DNA of 64,000 nucleotides from HXMU1420-13 sp965229525. Its GTDB lineage: Bacteria > Bacteroidota > Rhodothermia > Balneolales > Balneolaceae. Numbering within the stretch: position 1 is the first letter of the stretch; the number at the start of each line of letters is the position of its first letter. Shown piece by piece: positions 60,855-64,000 of the stretch. The stretch covers positions 868,001 through 932,000 of the forward strand of contig OZ245886.1 of the NCBI GenBank assembly GCA_965229525.1, in the 5' to 3' direction. The translations under genes and the position numbers were made by a program. The notes under the pieces are model-generated. The model saw nothing but the letters and a program-made list of their open reading frames with translations. It was not told the DNA's origin and made no database searches.

Positions 60855-62200
60855 TGGATCATACATCAAAAAAATTGTTAGCAAAAGCTCTGGATGACTT
60901 CCAAGATTGGAAAGAATCATTCGGAGCTTTTTCTTTGGATGAAACCTTACAAATATCAGATTCTAAAATGGAATCTGTATTAAATGGTCTCGTAGATCGT
61001 TTGAAAGGAAACTATCCGTTTCACCACCCGGTTTATGCTGGTCAGATGCTTAAAAGCCCACACTCCGTTGCATGGACTGCGTACGCTTTGGCAATGACCA
61101 TCAATCCAAACAACCATGCATTAGATGGTGGCCCTCCTTCATCAGAAATGGAAAAAGAAGTATTAGCAATGCTTGCTGATTTCTTTGGATATGGTGATCA
61201 ATACTTAGGCCACCTTACATCTAGCGGTACCATTGGGAACCTTGAAGCGCTTTGGGTGGCTAGAGAATCACATCCTACAAAAAAAATCGCATTTTCAAAG
61301 AACGCTCATTACACACATTCCAGAATGTGCCAGGTTTTGGGTGTTGATAGTCAGTCTATTCCGATTGATAAAAATGGGAGATATGATTTTCATGAAATTA
61401 ATTCAGATCAAATTGGCACACTTGTAGTTACACTTGGAACCACAGGCCTAGGCGAGGTTGAACCTCTTGATCAAGCTTTAAAATGGGCTAAACAACATGG
61501 TATTAGAATTCATATTGACTCTGCTTATGGCGGATTTTTTCGATGCTTAAAAGACTCGGATTTAATCGATGGTACCTCATGGAAGCTAATGCAAGAAGCT
61601 GATTCAATAGTTATAGATCCCCATAAACATGGTCTTCAACCATATGGATGTGGGGCTGTTCTTTTCAAAGATCCAGCTGTAGGTCGATTCTATAAACACG
61701 ACTCTCCGTACACCTATTTTACTTCTAATGACCTTCACTTGGGAGAAATCAGTCTGGAATGTTCCCGAGCCGGAGCAGCAGCTGTTGCGCTTTGGGCAAC
61801 CTTACAGTGTTTCCCTTTGGAAGAAAACGCAGGTTTTGGACCTATTCTCGCAAAATGCAGACAAGCCGCACTTGATGGTTATTCGTTAATTGTTAATAGC
61901 GAGAAGTTGCAGACCTTTAAGAAACCTGAGTTAGATATTCTTACTTATTTTCCGATTACCAATTCAACGAATACTGTATCAGAAATATCAGCGCTATCAC
62001 AGAAAGTCTTCCAAAAGGGCATGGATGACAGAACTTTCTACCTCTCTTTATATAAGGTTCCTGCATCCGATTTTACTCGTCTTCATCCAGAATATGACGC
62101 AGATCAGGAAACTGTTACTATACTTCGTAGCGTTTTAATGCGCCCGGAACAAGCTGATTTCATTCCAGAGTTGATCCGAAGGATTGAAAATGCTATCTAA
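60854..62200 (+). CDS. Group II pyridoxal-dependent decarboxylase
   Basis: The 448-residue PLP enzyme has SGTIGNLEALWVARE, KNAHYTHSRMCQVLGV (ring-stacking His), IDSAYGGFFRCL and the PLP lysine in DPHKHGLQPYGCGAVLF. Fold and length fit amino-acid decarboxylases (histidine, aromatic amino acid or diaminobutyrate types). The substrate cannot be named from sequence alone. It is translationally coupled to the DUF3078 outer-membrane protein and precedes the DUF3667 gene by five bases. Confidence 0.87.
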   Translation: MDHTSKKLLAKALDDFQDWKESFGAFSLDETLQISDSKMESVLNGLVDRLKGNYPFHHPVYAGQMLKSPHSVAWTAYALAMTINPNNHALDGGPPSSEMEKEVLAMLADFFGYGDQYLGHLTSSGTIGNLEALWVARESHPTKKIAFSKNAHYTHSRMCQVLGVDSQSIPIDKNGRYDFHEINSDQIGTLVVTLGTTGLGEVEPLDQALKWAKQHGIRIHIDSAYGGFFRCLKDSDLIDGTSWKLMQEADSIVIDPHKHGLQPYGCGAVLFKDPAVGRFYKHDSPYTYFTSNDLHLGEISLECSRAGAAAVALWATLQCFPLEENAGFGPILAKCRQAALDGYSLIVNSEKLQTFKKPELDILTYFPITNSTNTVSEISALSQKVFQKGMDDRTFYLSLYKVPASDFTRLHPEYDADQETVTILRSVLMRPEQADFIPELIRRIENAI

Positions 62201-62205
62201 TCCTC

Positions 62206-63069
62206 ATGGGGTTAGAAATACAAAAAAGGGAATGTGCAAACTGTGGCAACGAGTTCGAGACTCATTTTTGTCCAAATTGTGGTGAGCGAAGATTAACGGA
62301 TAAAGATTACTCTGCATTTTCGTTAGTCAACGATTTTGTGGTTGATGTATTCAATATCGAAAATAAATTCTGGAGAACACTTCGCACATTCTTGATTAAG
62401 CCTTCGAAATATGTAGATGAATACATAAAGGGTGCACGAAAAAAATACATATCCCCCATCAAACTATTTCTAATTGCCAACGCATGGTATTTTCTCTTTC
62501 CGGCAATGGATACGTTTAAATCCACATGGAATACACAATTAAACAGGCTTCCATACAGCGATATTACCAACAGTTTTTTGGTAAGATTTCAAGTAAACTC
62601 AGGACTTTCTTTTGCTGAATTTGAAGGACTTTATAACGAGGCAACACTAGTTATTTCAAAGCTTTTTCTAATTTTGCAGCCATTGATACTCGGCATAATT
62701 ACTTACTTGCTCTTTTTTAGCAAAAGTAGAGAAAAACCAATTATTCACCATTTTAATCATAGCCTTACTATTTATGCTTTTCTCCTCTTGTTTGGTACAA
62801 GCATACTACCGGCTACATATAAAATCATCGAGAATATATTTCAATTCCAGGTAATGGATGAATGGTTAAATGAATTCAACATAACTTTGGCAATTTTTGT
62901 GCTTTTAAATGGCTTTGGTTATCTGCTATACAGAAAATTCTTTGCCGAAAATTGGTATCAGGTAACTTGGAAAGTATTAGTGCTGAACTTAATGTTCATT
63001 CCAATTCTTCACATTTACCGATTCCTACTGCTCTGGATAACTCTGGGCTGGATTTGGTTAACAGTATAA
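62206..63069 (+). CDS. DUF3667 zinc-ribbon membrane protein
   Basis: The 287-residue protein begins with a zinc ribbon (CANCGNEFETHFCPNCGE), then FWRTLRTFLIKPSKYVDEYIKGARKKYISPIKLFLIANAWYF, typical of DUF3667. It has about four or five membrane helices (for example LFLILQPLILGIITYLLFF). Function unknown. It ends the plus-strand run and faces the ALDH gene across a perfect palindrome. Confidence 0.85.
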   Translation: MGLEIQKRECANCGNEFETHFCPNCGERRLTDKDYSAFSLVNDFVVDVFNIENKFWRTLRTFLIKPSKYVDEYIKGARKKYISPIKLFLIANAWYFLFPAMDTFKSTWNTQLNRLPYSDITNSFLVRFQVNSGLSFAEFEGLYNEATLVISKLFLILQPLILGIITYLLFFSKSREKPIIHHFNHSLTIYAFLLLFGTSILPATYKIIENIFQFQVMDEWLNEFNITLAIFVLLNGFGYLLYRKFFAENWYQVTWKVLVLNLMFIPILHIYRFLLLWITLGWIWLTV

Positions 63070-63072
63070 ATT

Positions 63073-63110
63073 AATACGTAGGTGTAATTCATGAATTACA
63101 CCTACGTATT
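63073..63110. terminator. 38-bp perfect palindrome, probable bidirectional terminator
   Basis: Positions 63073-63110 are a perfect palindrome (19 pairs, centre between 63091 and 63092, AATACGTAGG at one end). It lies between the convergent DUF3667 and ALDH genes. On the plus strand it runs into TTT, and on the minus strand into a weaker T/A stretch. It should terminate transcripts from both sides. Confidence 0.7.
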
Positions 63111-63120
63111 TTTGATAAAA

Positions 63121-64000
63121 CTAAACATCAAAAGAAATACCCTGAGCCAACGGTAACTCCGCTCCCCAGTTGATGGTATTGGTTTGGCGACGCATATATC
63201 CCTTCCAGGCATCGGAACCAGACTCACGTCCACCACCAGTTTCTTTCTCGCCGCCAAATGCACCTCCGATTTCAGCACCACTTGTTCCAATATTGATATT
63301 TGCAATACCACAATCCGAACCAGCAGCACTCAAGAAACCTTCTGCTTCTCTCATATTCAGGGTAAACATGGATGAACTCAAACCTTGCTTCACCCCATTT
63401 TGCAAGGCAATTGCTTCTTCTTGAGTTGAGTATTTCATCAAATAGAGAATAGGAGCAAAAGTCTCTTCCTGAACGATCTTATAGTGGTTTTTAACTTCCG
63501 CTAAAGCTGGACGAACATAGTTTCCATCTTCATCTAGTGCTTCACCGCCGTATATAACTTTTCCACCTTCTTTCTCAATTTCCTTCAACGCATTTTGCAT
63601 GGCATCAACAGCAAGTTGATCGATAAGCGGTCCAACTAATGTGCCCGGCTCTAGTGGATCACCAATCGTAATATTCTCATAAATATTGATCAATCGATCT
63701 TTAACCTGATCATACACTGATTCGTGAATAATCAAACGACGTGTTGATGTACAACGCTGTCCCGCAGTTCCTACAGCACCAAATACGGTTGCACGAACAC
63801 TCATCTCAATATCAGCATGCTCACTAATAATGATGGCATTATTTCCACCTAATTCAAGGATGGTTTTCCCAAGTCTACCACCAACAGTTTTTGCAACTTC
63901 CTTGCCCATTCGGATAGAACCAGTAGCTGAAATTAAAGGAATGCGCTCATCTTCCGTCATCCACTCGCCTACTGCTCGATCACCTGTAACCAGATTGAAA
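63121..64000 (-). CDS. ALDH7-family aldehyde dehydrogenase (partial, N-terminus beyond window)
   Basis: The frame continues to the right edge (FNLVTGDRAVGEWMTEDERIPLI...), so the Met at 63960 is internal. The catalytic Cys is in GTAGQRCTSTRRL and the general-base Glu in ELGGNNAII. LSAAGSDCGIANINIGTSGAEIGGAFGGEKETGGGRESGSDAWKGYM is typical of ALDH7 (aminoadipate semialdehyde dehydrogenase/antiquitin type) enzymes. Lysine degradation or oxidation of a related aldehyde is inferred from the family. About the first 200-240 residues lie outside the window. Confidence 0.9.
   Translation of the reverse strand, partial: FNLVTGDRAVGEWMTEDERIPLISATGSIRMGKEVAKTVGGRLGKTILELGGNNAIIISEHADIEMSVRATVFGAVGTAGQRCTSTRRLIIHESVYDQVKDRLINIYENITIGDPLEPGTLVGPLIDQLAVDAMQNALKEIEKEGGKVIYGGEALDEDGNYVRPALAEVKNHYKIVQEETFAPILYLMKYSTQEEAIALQNGVKQGLSSSMFTLNMREAEGFLSAAGSDCGIANINIGTSGAEIGGAFGGEKETGGGRESGSDAWKGYMRRQTNTINWGAELPLAQGISFDV

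Overview
The window looks like a chromosomal segment of a marine member of the Bacteroidota/Balneolota group, and a Balneola/Gracilimonas-type relative is my best guess. The reasons are indirect. A large secreted protein ends in a type IX secretion (T9SS) sorting domain. Several families typical of this group occur (DUF3078, DUF2851, DUF3667, a Y_Y_Y/propeller histidine kinase). The DNA is AT-rich, gene packing is very tight (4-base overlaps, TAATG junctions, touching convergent stops), and Shine-Dalgarno sequences are weak. I saw no rRNA, CRISPR array, insertion sequence or prophage. Both edges cut genes: a response regulator on the left and an ALDH7-family dehydrogenase on the right.

Layout. 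1-3.3 kb: a propeller histidine kinase and its response regulator. 3.4-4.5 kb: an AlkC-like glycosylase, then a decayed tRNA-Ser copy beside the intact tRNA-Ser(GCT). 4.5-9.7 kb: housekeeping genes on the minus strand (hpt, tilS, birA, a small CBM48 protein, ptsI, ptsH). 9.8-22.2 kb: gatC, a YfhO-like membrane protein, and a cell-surface glycan cluster with three sulfotransferases, three glycosyltransferases, a WbqC protein, a PIG-L deacetylase, a methyltransferase and a flippase. 22.2-35 kb: hisS, two tandem APC permeases with a degenerate PTS-EIIA domain and a TrkA-C domain, a CPA-type antiporter with a TrkA-N domain, lysA, a class V aminotransferase, lysC and a CNNM/HlyC transporter.

35-43 kb: four exported proteins on the minus strand (beta-helix protein, 1510-residue repeat/ASH-domain T9SS protein, CsgG-like protein, LPP20-like protein), possibly one surface system. 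43-45 kb: an ABC-F ATPase whose linker is interrupted in frame by a palindromic repeat element. 45-47.7 kb: an AT-rich module of a KAP P-loop NTPase and a membrane-anchored protein coupled to a VOC protein. 47.7-57.9 kb: an alpha/beta hydrolase, rnhA, pyrF, a feo iron-uptake operon (feoA, feoA, feoB, small Cys-rich membrane protein), hppA, pth, rplY, prs and tRNA-Gln(TTG). 57.9-64 kb: DUF2851, YtxH, a PyrR-like phosphoribosyltransferase, DUF3078, a PLP decarboxylase, DUF3667 and ALDH7.

How the genes work together. The clearest functional units are the iron-uptake operon, the glycan cluster, the set of exported proteins and the EI/HPr pair. The EI/HPr pair has no sugar-specific EII beside it and may be regulatory. 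lysC and lysA lie close together, and lysC starts the aspartate pathway that lysA finishes. The best candidates for undescribed biology are the KAP/membrane-protein pair, the sulfotransferase-rich glycan cluster, the exported CsgG/LPP20/T9SS cluster, and the permeases whose EIIA domain has Tyr where the phosphorylated His should be. No promoters were assigned with confidence, and all intergenic gaps other than the tRNA-Ser region are under 300 bases.
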